DNA of 11,731 nucleotides from Actinomycetes bacterium (GTDB lineage Bacteria; Actinomycetota; Coriobacteriia; Anaerosomatales; Anaerosomataceae), in contig JAJZRZ010000034.1 in NCBI GenBank assembly GCA_021850085.1, positions 1 through 11,731 of the forward strand. Direction: 5' to 3'. Position numbers and translations under genes: made by a program. How positions within the stretch are numbered: position 1 is the stretch's first letter; each line of letters opens with the position of its first letter. The notes below the pieces were generated by a model. The model was not told the origin of the DNA and did no database searches. It saw only the letters and a program-made list of their open reading frames with translations. Positions 6,575-11,731 of the stretch are shown here, in pieces.

Positions 6575-7126
6575 ATGAGCTGCCCTCGAAGCGGCGGTTG
6601 CGTGTTCCATCAAGCGGTCGAACCGAGCGTCGTCAAGCGGGTCCGGTACGCGTCGGTGTTCTCGTACTGCCGCGGTGGCGGGCACGAGGAATGCGCCCTG
6701 TACCGCACGATGGCCGTCGGTGGCGACATCCGGTACAACCTAATGCCCGACGGCACGGTCGGTGACTACCGAGATGAGAGATCCCTCGGGCACGGGAGGC
6801 GGTTCCTGATCATCGAGGACTCCCCGGTGTTCGCGGCGCTCGCTTCCAGCACGATCAACTCGAACTTCAACGGCGCGCAGGTGGTCCGCGCGGCGTCGTT
6901 TGAAACAGCGCTTGCCGAGCTTGCGGGAGACTGGGCGGCCATCGTGTGCGGCTTCGGCATCGGCGGCGGCAAGACGGCGCACGACGTGCGCCGGCACACC
7001 GAGGCGCCGATGGTCATCCTCACCGGGCGGCCCGACCATATCGAGCTGCCGCGGGGTGCCACGAGGGTGAACAAGGGCGACGGCCCGGAGGCCCTCGCGA
7101 AGGCACTCAGGGCCTGCCTCAGCTAA
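6575..7126 (+). CDS. Four-cysteine N-terminal region fused to a pseudo-receiver domain
   Basis: A 183-residue protein from ATG 6575; AAGGAG ends 9 bases upstream (an in-frame GTG at 6569 is too close to it). The N-terminal part (1-70) has Cys3, Cys9, Cys32 and Cys40 (C-x5-C-x22-C-x7-C), a plausible metal or Fe-S site. Residues 75-183 follow the response-regulator receiver plan: RRFLIIEDSPVFAAL with the acidic pair Glu81-Asp82, the conserved Thr in PMVILTG (Thr150), and the conserved Lys in RVNKGDGPEAL (Lys167). The phosphoacceptor position is not aspartate: the strand reads AAIVCGFGIGGG, placing Gly126 (next to Cys125) where Asp is expected. Phosphorylation is therefore unlikely, and it may act as a ligand- or redox-responsive scaffold. 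No partner kinase or output domain is visible. Its TAA stop overlaps the converging helicase stop by 4 bases. Confidence 0.8.
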   Translation: MSCPRSGGCVFHQAVEPSVVKRVRYASVFSYCRGGGHEECALYRTMAVGGDIRYNLMPDGTVGDYRDERSLGHGRRFLIIEDSPVFAALASSTINSNFNGAQVVRAASFETALAELAGDWAAIVCGFGIGGGKTAHDVRRHTEAPMVILTGRPDHIELPRGATRVNKGDGPEALAKALRACLS

Positions 7127-8334
7127 CGGCGGCGGCCCCTGCCACGGCTCGAACTGAAGACGGTCCTCGTTTGGCGCTTCGCGGTGCGCTCCGCGCTCGG
7201 CACGAGCCGATGGTCGACGTATGAGAAGCCATCCGCGTCGTGGCAGTCGAGCACCGAGCCGATCTTGACTTCGATGTCGCGAAGCATCTCGTGCTCCTCG
7301 GGGGCGAGCAGGGACACGGCCGTGCCGCTCTTGCCGGCGCGAGCCGTACGGCCGATGCGGTGCACGTAGTCCTCGGCCGTGTTCGGCAGGTCGTAGTTCA
7401 CCACGTGGCTCACGTCGTCGATGTCGATTCCACGGGCCATGACGTCGGTCGCCACCAGGACCCGGCAGCGGCCGGCCTTCAGGCTGTCGAGCGCGCCTTG
7501 GCGCTGCGACTGAGACCGGTCACCGTGGATCGCAGCACTCTTGATGCCGTTTTGGTGCAGCACTTTGGCAACCCGGTCGGCCCGGTGCTTCGTGCGCGTG
7601 AAGACGATGACCCTGTCCAGCTCGTTCTCGCGGATGAGGTGCACCAGCAGCTGCGCCTTCTGCTGCGTCCCCACGGGGTACACCCGCTGCTCGATGGCTT
7701 CGATGGGCGTGGTGGCCGGAGCGACCTCGATGCGTACGGGGTCAGCCAGCGTCGAGCTGACGACGCGCAGCACCTCGGTGGACATCGTGGCCGAGAAAAG
7801 CAGGTTCTGCCGCTCGCGCGGTACGGCGGCGATGATCTTACGCACCTGCGGCCAGAAGCCCATGTCGAGCATGCGGTCGGCCTCGTCCAGCACGAGTATC
7901 TCGACATTCGAGAGGCTCGCGCTCTTCCGCTCCATCAGGTCGAGCAGGCGTCCGGGCGTGGCCACGAGCAGGTCCACGCCGCGCTTGAGCGCCTTGATCT
8001 GCGGCTCGTAACCCACGCCGCCGTACACGACCGCCACGCGGTGCCTCGTGCGCTTGGAGACCTCTGCGGCGACGCCTTCGATCTGTACCGCGAGTTCCCG
8101 GGTGGGGGTCACGACGAGCGCGCGAGGGCCGCCCGGCTTCGCGGGTATGCGCTGGAGCATCGGCAGCACGAACGCCGCCGTCTTGCCGGTGCCGGTCTGA
8201 GCGCAGCCGACGACGTCGCGGCCTTCCAGGATCACCGGGATGGCGGCGCTTTGGATGGGGGTCGGGCTCGTGTAGCCCATCGCGGCCACCGCCTCGAGAA
8301 GGCGGGGCTCAAGACCCAGGTTGTCGAAACTCAA
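7123..8334 (-). CDS. rhlE: DEAD-box ATP-dependent RNA helicase, RhlE-like
   Basis: A 403-residue protein with the full DEAD-box motif set: F-motif and Q-motif (SFDNLGL ... YTSPTPIQ, Gln28), motif I AQTGTGKT (45-52), Ia PTRELA (77-82), TPGR, motif II DEAD (150-153), motif III SAT (181-183), motif V ATDVMARGID and motif VI HRIGRTAR (325-332). The tail ends in a short basic SSSRGRGRRR segment, typical of RhlE/CshA-type helicases that unwind structured RNA in ribosome assembly or mRNA decay, often with a cold-shock role. The start is TTG 8334: AAGGAG lies 6 bases upstream and the protein then begins LSFDNLGLEPRLL, as RhlE proteins usually do. The frame is open to GTG 8442, but that 36-residue extension lacks a ribosome binding site. 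A probable promoter near 8478 implies a leader of about 130 bases with strong secondary structure. Confidence 0.94.
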   Translation of the reverse strand: MSFDNLGLEPRLLEAVAAMGYTSPTPIQSAAIPVILEGRDVVGCAQTGTGKTAAFVLPMLQRIPAKPGGPRALVVTPTRELAVQIEGVAAEVSKRTRHRVAVVYGGVGYEPQIKALKRGVDLLVATPGRLLDLMERKSASLSNVEILVLDEADRMLDMGFWPQVRKIIAAVPRERQNLLFSATMSTEVLRVVSSTLADPVRIEVAPATTPIEAIEQRVYPVGTQQKAQLLVHLIRENELDRVIVFTRTKHRADRVAKVLHQNGIKSAAIHGDRSQSQRQGALDSLKAGRCRVLVATDVMARGIDIDDVSHVVNYDLPNTAEDYVHRIGRTARAGKSGTAVSLLAPEEHEMLRDIEVKIGSVLDCHDADGFSYVDHRLVPSAERTAKRQTRTVFSSSRGRGRRR

Positions 8335-8356
8335 GAAGTGCTCCTTCCTCGTGCGC

Positions 8357-8397
8357 CTGTCAGGTCGCACTGCGGGCAGACGCAGTAGTCCTGACAG
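8357..8397 (-). promoter_or_regulatory. Nested hairpin in the helicase mRNA leader
   Basis: Two perfect inverted repeats are nested. The outer arms are CTGTCAGG (8357-8364) and CCTGACAG (8390-8397); the inner arms are ACTGCG (8369-8374) and CGCAGT (8381-8386) around a 6-base loop, GGCAGA. In the minus-strand transcript the structure ends 10 bases before the AAGGAG ribosome binding site (8346-8341). There is no U-run after it, so it is not an intrinsic terminator. It could sequester or present the start region, or be a target of the helicase itself. Confidence 0.6.
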
Positions 8398-8467
8398 ATT
8401 CGCGAGGAAGATGAGGACGACCGAGTCTTTGGTTGCTGCCACACCCGGATGGGTGAGCGTGTGTCAT
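8360..8467 (-). CDS. Possible leaderless upstream ORF in the helicase leader
   Basis: An ATG at 8467 opens a 35-codon frame (MTHAHPSGCG...TASARSAT) that ends with TGA at 8362-8360, inside the 3' arm of the nested hairpin. The ATG falls about where transcription should start from the -10 box at 8478-8473, so it could be read without a ribosome binding site. A ribosome on it would melt the hairpin and stop close to the helicase ribosome binding site. The peptide is Arg/Ser/Thr/Pro-rich and unrecognised, and open frames are common by chance in GC-rich DNA. Confidence 0.2.
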   Translation of the reverse strand: MTHAHPSGCGSNQRLGRPHLPRESVRTTASARSAT

Positions 8468-8472
8468 CGAGC

Positions 8473-8478
8473 ATTGTA
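8473..8478 (-). promoter_or_regulatory. Predicted -10 box of the helicase gene
   Basis: The minus strand reads TACAAT (8478-8473), 5 of 6 to the sigma-70 consensus, in a locally AT-richer stretch of the gap between the helicase and the carrier-protein gene. The -35 is weak (TTCGCT about 18 bases upstream). Transcription would begin near 8466. The rest of the 250-base gap (8335-8584) holds the nested hairpin and, toward the plus-strand gene, only a weak TAGGAT at 8543-8548 without a good -35. Confidence 0.45.
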
Positions 8479-8584
8479 GCTGCTCATCGAACAAGAAGCG
8501 AATTGCGTGCCGCGCAAGTAGCTGGGCGAGGCGGCCGCGGGGTAGGATGTAAGCAGGTGCGGCATCACCGTCAGGAAGGTCTTC

Positions 8585-8908
8585 ATGGCCGAGTCGACGA
8601 TCACCCTGCGACTCTTCGGTGCGCTTCATGCGCTTCGGCGCGAGCGAGGCCTGCCCACCGTGCTGAAGGTGGATGTCCCTGAATCAGGCATCACGGGCAT
8701 CGAGCTCGCCGAGTCGCTCGAACTGCCGGTCGAGCAGATCGAGGGGCTGTTCTGCAACCACACCGTGCGCCCGTTGCGATGGATGCTGCGCCCAGGCGAC
8801 CACGTGGCGTTCGTCCCGCTCGGCACGCCGGGCCCGCACAGATTCTTCCTCGGCCTCTATGGCGCCGGACGTGGATCGGATGTCAATTCGACTAACGGTA
8901 CTTCCTGA
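8585..8908 (+). CDS. MoaD/ThiS-like beta-grasp protein lacking the C-terminal diglycine, AOR-associated
   Basis: A 107-residue protein from ATG 8585 with AGGAAGG 6 bases upstream. It has the beta-grasp plan of small sulfur carriers: a first strand ITLRLFGALHALR (6-18), a second strand VLKVDVPES, a helix GIELAESLELPVEQI, then LFCNHTVRPLRWMLRPGDHVAFVPLGTPGPHR, where 'RPGDHVAFVPLG' replaces the usual 'GDrvaifPPvaGG'. Canonical MoaD and ThiS end in Gly-Gly, which is adenylated and thiocarboxylated. Here the chain runs about 30 residues further (FFLGLYGAGRGS...) and has no Gly-Gly. It may need cleavage, act as a non-conjugated chaperone or scaffold, or have lost carrier function. It is 95 bases upstream of the AOR gene on the same strand and the cluster also has a normal Gly-Gly carrier, so a dedicated role in the AOR system is likely. 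Confidence 0.75.
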   Translation: MAESTITLRLFGALHALRRERGLPTVLKVDVPESGITGIELAESLELPVEQIEGLFCNHTVRPLRWMLRPGDHVAFVPLGTPGPHRFFLGLYGAGRGSDVNSTNGTS

Positions 8909-8947
8909 TTCCGCCAGAAGCGCGAGAATCGTAGACAGGTCGGCACT

Positions 8948-8984
8948 GTCACCGCATGCACGGCACGCAGTCGTGTCGGGTGAC
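8948..8984 (+). promoter_or_regulatory. Predicted stem-loop just upstream of the AOR gene
   Basis: The outer stem is GTCACC (8948-8953) with GGTGAC (8979-8984). The inner stem is CGGCACG (8961-8967) with CGTGTCG (8972-8978), containing one G-U pair, closed by a CAGT tetraloop. The stems stack on the right side and are separated by a 7-base bulge on the left. The structure ends a few bases before the AOR ribosome binding site (AAGGGAGAGG, about 8990-8999). It is the main feature of the 95-base gap after the first carrier gene; I see no promoter there. Possible roles are translation control or mRNA processing. Confidence 0.45.
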
Positions 8985-9003
8985 CGTTGAAGGGAGAGGG
9001 CGT

Positions 9004-10779
9004 ATGCGCGACATCGTTCGGTTGGACATGGCGACCGGGCAGGTGACCCGGGAGCCGCTCCCCGAGAAGTGGGCGCGGTATGGAGGCCGGGCGCTCACTT
9101 CGGCGATCGTGTTCAGTGAGGTGCCCGCGGATACGGATCCCCTGGGTCCCGGCAACAAGCTCGTGTTCGCACCCGGTCTGCTCGCAGGCACGCCGGCGCC
9201 CAACGGCGGGCGCCTTTCAGTAGGTGCGAAGAGCCCGCTCACAGGCGGGATCAAGGAGTCGAACTCGGGCGGACAAGCGGCGAACGCGCTCGCCAAGCTT
9301 GGCATCGCTGCGCTGATCGTCGAGGGCAAGCCCGCGGATCCTGGCGCACGTTGGGCGCTCGTGCTCGAGGCGGACGGCTCGATCAGGCTGGAGCGCGCCG
9401 ATGAGTGGGCGGGCTTGGAGAACTACGCGCTCGCCGATGCAGTCAAGGCCACCCGCCCGGCCGACGATCGCTACGCGACCATCACCAACGGCCCTGCGGG
9501 CGAGATGCTGATGAAGTCCGCTGGCATCGCCGTCTCGGACCCGCACGGCTATCCGAACCGCTTCGCGGGGCGCGGCGGCCTCGGTGCGGTCATGGGCAGC
9601 AAGGGCCTGAAGGCGATCATCGTTTCGGACAAGGGTCTGAAGATGGTCGAGAGCGCGGACAAGCAGGCCATGATGGCTGCCGTTCGCACATTCGCCAATG
9701 CGCTCACCACGCATGCGGTCTCAGGTACCGCGCTTCCCACTTACGGTACGAACGTGCTCGCCAACATCATCAACGAGGCCGGCGGCTACCCCACGCGGAA
9801 CTTCTCCGAAGGGCGGTTCGAGGGCGTCGAGGGAATCTCCGGCGAGACCATGCGCGAGATCACCGTGCAGCGCGGCGGCAACGTCAAGCATGGCTGTCAC
9901 ACCGGCTGCGTCATCCAGTGCTCGCGGTACTACATGGACAAAGACGGTCACTACAAGACAAAGGGTCCGGAGTACGAGAGCGTCTGGTCGCTCGGAGCGG
10001 ACTGCGGAATCGGCGACATGGACGCCGTGGCCGAGCTCGACCGCAAGTGCGGAGAGGTGGGAATCGACACCATCGAGGCTGGAGTCATGCTCGGTGTGTA
10101 CATGGACTCCGGAGAGATCGCCTTCGGCGATGCGCGGGCGGCGCTGGACGCGCTTGACCAGATCGGCCGGGGCACGGAGCTTGGCCGGATCCTTGGCGAC
10201 GGCGCCGAGGCGACAGGCATCGCGTTCGGCGTCAAGAACATCCCGGTCGTCAAGCACCAGGGCTTGCCGGCGTACGACCCGCGCCCGATACAGGGCATCG
10301 GCGTCACCTACGCCACTTCGACGATGGGCGCTGACCACACTGCCGGCTACACGATCACCAGCAACGTACTAGCGGTGGGGGGCACCGTGGACCCGTTCGG
10401 CACCGAGGGTCAGGCGGCGCTCTCGCAGGGCCTGCAAATCGCCACGGCGATGCTCGACACGCTCGGCTTCTGCATCTTCGTGGCGTTCCCCGTCCTCGAC
10501 ATCCCTGAGGCCTTCGGGGCCATTCCCGAGATGGTGGCCGCGCACACGGGTCAGGCCAGTGACGTCGATGCGCTCATGGATCTGGGCAAGGAGACGCTCA
10601 CCTACGAGCGGTTGTTCAACGAGCGCGCCGGTTTCACCCCGGCCGACGACCGCTTGCCGAAGTTCTTCTACGAGGAGCCGCTGTCCCCGCACGGCGCGGT
10701 ATTCAGCGTCAGCGACGCGGATCTCGACAGCGTGCATGCGTTCGTGCCCGAGACCGCTCAGAGGCTCGGCATCGCGTAG
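9004..10779 (+). CDS. aor: Aldehyde ferredoxin oxidoreductase (AOR) family tungsten enzyme
   Basis: A 591-residue protein close in length to Pyrococcus AOR (605). AOR-family enzymes hold tungsten (or molybdenum) on two pterins and one 4Fe-4S cluster, and oxidise aldehydes to acids with ferredoxin, or run the reverse reaction. Family blocks are clear: KLVFAPGLLAGTPAPNGGR and KSPLTGGIKESNSGG near the N-terminus, GRGGLGAVMGSKGLKAI (pterin binding), and EYESVWSLGADCGI with Glu323/Glu325. Cluster ligands are Cys298, Cys302 and Cys306 plus Cys490, the last in DTLGFC with Asp485, matching the DxxGxC motif; His445 in GADHTAG corresponds to the active-site histidine. The first three cysteines are spaced C-x3-C-x3-C, not the C-x2-C-x3-C of Pyrococcus AOR. 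ATG 9004 follows a strong ribosome binding site; an in-frame ATG at 8956 lies inside the upstream stem-loop. No ferredoxin-like or flavin subunit is in view, so the electron partner is unknown, as is the substrate. Confidence 0.93.
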   Translation: MRDIVRLDMATGQVTREPLPEKWARYGGRALTSAIVFSEVPADTDPLGPGNKLVFAPGLLAGTPAPNGGRLSVGAKSPLTGGIKESNSGGQAANALAKLGIAALIVEGKPADPGARWALVLEADGSIRLERADEWAGLENYALADAVKATRPADDRYATITNGPAGEMLMKSAGIAVSDPHGYPNRFAGRGGLGAVMGSKGLKAIIVSDKGLKMVESADKQAMMAAVRTFANALTTHAVSGTALPTYGTNVLANIINEAGGYPTRNFSEGRFEGVEGISGETMREITVQRGGNVKHGCHTGCVIQCSRYYMDKDGHYKTKGPEYESVWSLGADCGIGDMDAVAELDRKCGEVGIDTIEAGVMLGVYMDSGEIAFGDARAALDALDQIGRGTELGRILGDGAEATGIAFGVKNIPVVKHQGLPAYDPRPIQGIGVTYATSTMGADHTAGYTITSNVLAVGGTVDPFGTEGQAALSQGLQIATAMLDTLGFCIFVAFPVLDIPEAFGAIPEMVAAHTGQASDVDALMDLGKETLTYERLFNERAGFTPADDRLPKFFYEEPLSPHGAVFSVSDADLDSVHAFVPETAQRLGIA

Positions 10780-10793
10780 CGTTCGGACACACG

Positions 10794-10833
10794 AGGGTCC
10801 CGTGGCGGAGCGGATGCGCGGCCACGGGACCCT
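10794..10833 (+). promoter_or_regulatory. Perfect 13-bp intercistronic hairpin between the AOR and second carrier genes
   Basis: AGGGTCCCGTGGC (10794-10806) and GCCACGGGACCCT (10821-10833) are perfect inverted copies around a 14-base loop, which can itself pair GCG (10810-10812) with CGC (10817-10819). It fills most of the 78-base gap. No U-run follows on either strand, so it is not a standard intrinsic terminator. It ends 24 bases before the next ATG, leaving the AAAGGACGGAG ribosome binding site free. The likely role is a 3' stabiliser or processing site that lets the enzyme be made in excess of the carrier and E1. Confidence 0.75.
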
Positions 10834-10857
10834 GCGGAAGCGGAAAGGACGGAGCTG

Positions 10858-11097
10858 ATGCGCGTCGAGGTGGTGCTGTTCGCGCACCTTTCGAGCTTCC
10901 AGCCAGACGGACTCGGAGGCCGGCATTCGCGCACCTTCGACCTTGAGGACGGCACCACCATCGCAGGTGTGATCGCATCGCTCGGCCTGCCCGACCAACC
11001 CAGGGTCATCTTCGTGAACGGCCGCCACGCCCCCGAGTCGCAGGTGCTGCACGAAGGCGACCGTCTCGCGATCTTCCCGCCAGTGGCGGGGGGCTAG
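10858..11097 (+). CDS. MoaD/ThiS-family sulfur carrier with C-terminal Gly-Gly
   Basis: A 79-residue beta-grasp protein with first strand RVEVVLFAHL (2-11), second strand RTFDLEDGTTI, helix AGVIASLGLP, then VIFVNGRHAPESQVLHEGDRLAIFPPVAGG. The terminal FPPVAGG is the hallmark of MoaD-type carriers, whose last glycine is adenylated by an E1-like enzyme and converted to a thiocarboxylate that donates sulfur, for example to the dithiolene of molybdopterin or tungstopterin. ATG 10858 follows AAAGGACGGAG. The next gene, an E1-like enzyme, starts 1 base after the stop, which fits a direct carrier-activator pair. The partner AOR needs a dithiolene cofactor, so supplying that sulfur is the simplest role; whether it replaces or supplements the housekeeping MoaD cannot be seen here. 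Canonical in length and terminus, unlike the upstream paralogue. Confidence 0.9.
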   Translation: MRVEVVLFAHLSSFQPDGLGGRHSRTFDLEDGTTIAGVIASLGLPDQPRVIFVNGRHAPESQVLHEGDRLAIFPPVAGG

Positions 11098-11098
11098 C

Positions 11099-11701
11099 AT
11101 GCCGGATGCGACTGACGCACAACTGCGGAGCCGGCTTCACGCCAGCCGCGTGCTCATCATCGGATGCGGCGGCCTCGGCAGCAACGCGGCCGAGATGCTC
11201 GTGCGCTCCGGCGTCGGCCATCTGGTGCTGGTGGATTCCGACGTGGTGGATGAGACCAACCTCAACCGCCAGTTCTACTTCCGCGATCAGGTCGGCATGC
11301 CCAAGACCGAAGCGCTGGCCGCCAACCTGCGCAGGATACGGCCCGGCGTGGGGCTCACGCTCGTGCAGGAACGCGTGGATGCTCGAACGCTCCCGGACTT
11401 GCTGTCAGGCGTGGATGCGGTGATCGAGGCCGTGGACACCGCCGAGGGCAAGGCCATGGTCATCGCCACATGCATGGAGGCCCGTCCCGGCCTCCCGCTC
11501 GTGAGCGCCTCGGGTCTGGCGGGACACGGTTCATGCAACGCGATCGTCACGGACCGGATCGCCGAGAACCTCTACATCGTCGGGGACCTGCGAAGCGACA
11601 TCCGCGACGGGTTACCGCTGTTCGCATCGCGCGTCATGGCAGCCGCTGCCGCTGAGGCGCATGCGGTCACGCGTGTCCTGCTCGGCGACCCTGAACCCTG
11701 A
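11099..11701 (+). CDS. Minimal E1-like ThiF/MoeB/HesA-family adenylyltransferase
   Basis: A 200-residue Rossmann-fold enzyme expected to adenylate the C-terminal glycine of a beta-grasp carrier. Visible are the nucleotide loop GCGGLGSN (22-29), LVDSDVVDETNLNRQ with Asp46/Asp48 and the arginine-finger motif NLNRQ (54-58), PKTEAL (68-73), and the Mg-binding aspartate in EAVDTAEGK (Asp113). Cys occurs only at 23, 125 and 146, so the paired CxxC zinc knuckles and the catalytic cysteine region of full MoeB/ThiF (about 250 residues or more) are absent. The short form resembles the roughly 200-residue clostridial ThiF type. No thiG or thiH is nearby, so thiamine synthesis is less likely than service to the AOR cluster. 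ATG 11099 is 1 base after the carrier gene stop, with no strong ribosome binding site of its own, implying translational coupling. About 30 bases of unassigned sequence follow to the window end. Confidence 0.88.
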   Translation: MPDATDAQLRSRLHASRVLIIGCGGLGSNAAEMLVRSGVGHLVLVDSDVVDETNLNRQFYFRDQVGMPKTEALAANLRRIRPGVGLTLVQERVDARTLPDLLSGVDAVIEAVDTAEGKAMVIATCMEARPGLPLVSASGLAGHGSCNAIVTDRIAENLYIVGDLRSDIRDGLPLFASRVMAAAAAEAHAVTRVLLGDPEP

Positions 11702-11731
11702 AGCAGGCACCCATCGCGCCATGCCGCGGCT

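Noticed and set aside
7240..8388. 382-residue open frame on the plus strand
   Set aside because: It is antisense to the DEAD-box helicase with the same shadow composition (runs of H, R, D, V) and no recognisable motif.
8335..8442. N-terminal extension of the helicase from GTG 8442
   Set aside because: There is no ribosome binding site, and RhlE proteins normally begin at the SFDxLGL segment. TTG 8334 has a strong AAGGAG and the upstream stretch holds the nested hairpin.
8956..9003. Earlier AOR start at ATG 8956
   Set aside because: It lacks a ribosome binding site and lies inside a predicted stem-loop; ATG 9004 follows a strong AAGGGAGAGG and matches the usual AOR N-terminus.
10794..10833. 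Hairpin as an intrinsic terminator
   Set aside because: No run of T follows either arm on either strand, and the downstream genes continue in the same direction with close spacing.
11099..11701. Thiamine-pathway ThiF
   Set aside because: The short form resembles some ThiF proteins, but no thiS-G-H genes are nearby and the adjacent carrier and AOR point to cofactor maturation. Not excluded.

Overview
The window is GC-rich and densely coded, with frequent GTG and TTG starts and strong GGAGG-type ribosome binding sites. It carries a tungsten-type aldehyde ferredoxin oxidoreductase (AOR) locus. Together this suggests an anaerobic high-GC Gram-positive, perhaps a Coriobacteriia-like actinobacterium; that placement is inference, since there is no rRNA or marker gene to confirm it. 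No tRNA, rRNA, CRISPR array or insertion sequence was seen.

Positions 1-3370 (minus strand) hold a self-contained efflux operon. A MarR-type repressor gene is followed, through two stop/start overlaps, by the two halves of a heterodimeric ABC exporter; the second half runs off the left edge. A tandem TTAG-N4-CTAA operator sits on the repressor's own promoter. Positions 3435-4689 (plus) hold a GatB/YqeY-domain protein and a putative lipoprotein. A small four-helix membrane protein (4686-5189, minus) converges on the lipoprotein gene with a 4-base stop overlap. Next come a 59-residue helix-turn-helix-like protein (5308-5487), an RlmA-type 23S rRNA guanine-N1 methyltransferase (5652-6497), and an unusual 183-residue protein pairing a four-cysteine N-terminal region with a receiver-like domain that lacks the phosphoacceptor aspartate (6575-7126). 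An RhlE-type DEAD-box RNA helicase (7123-8334, minus) converges on that gene with the same 4-base CTAA overlap. Its mRNA appears to have a leader of about 130 nt with a nested hairpin just before the ribosome binding site.

Positions 8585-11701 (plus) form the most interesting unit: a beta-grasp MoaD/ThiS-like protein without the usual C-terminal diglycine, an AOR-family tungsto-enzyme, a second MoaD-like protein ending in Gly-Gly, and a minimal ThiF/MoeB-like E1 enzyme of 200 residues. The last two genes are 1 base apart. The arrangement suggests a dedicated sulfur-carrier system that matures or serves the pterin cofactor of the AOR. Both larger gaps in this cluster contain strong RNA-hairpin potential, including a perfect 13-bp stem between the AOR gene and the second carrier gene. 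Neither hairpin has a U-run, so they look like processing, stability or control elements rather than terminators.

All functions come from reading motifs by eye. No alignment, folding or database search was run.
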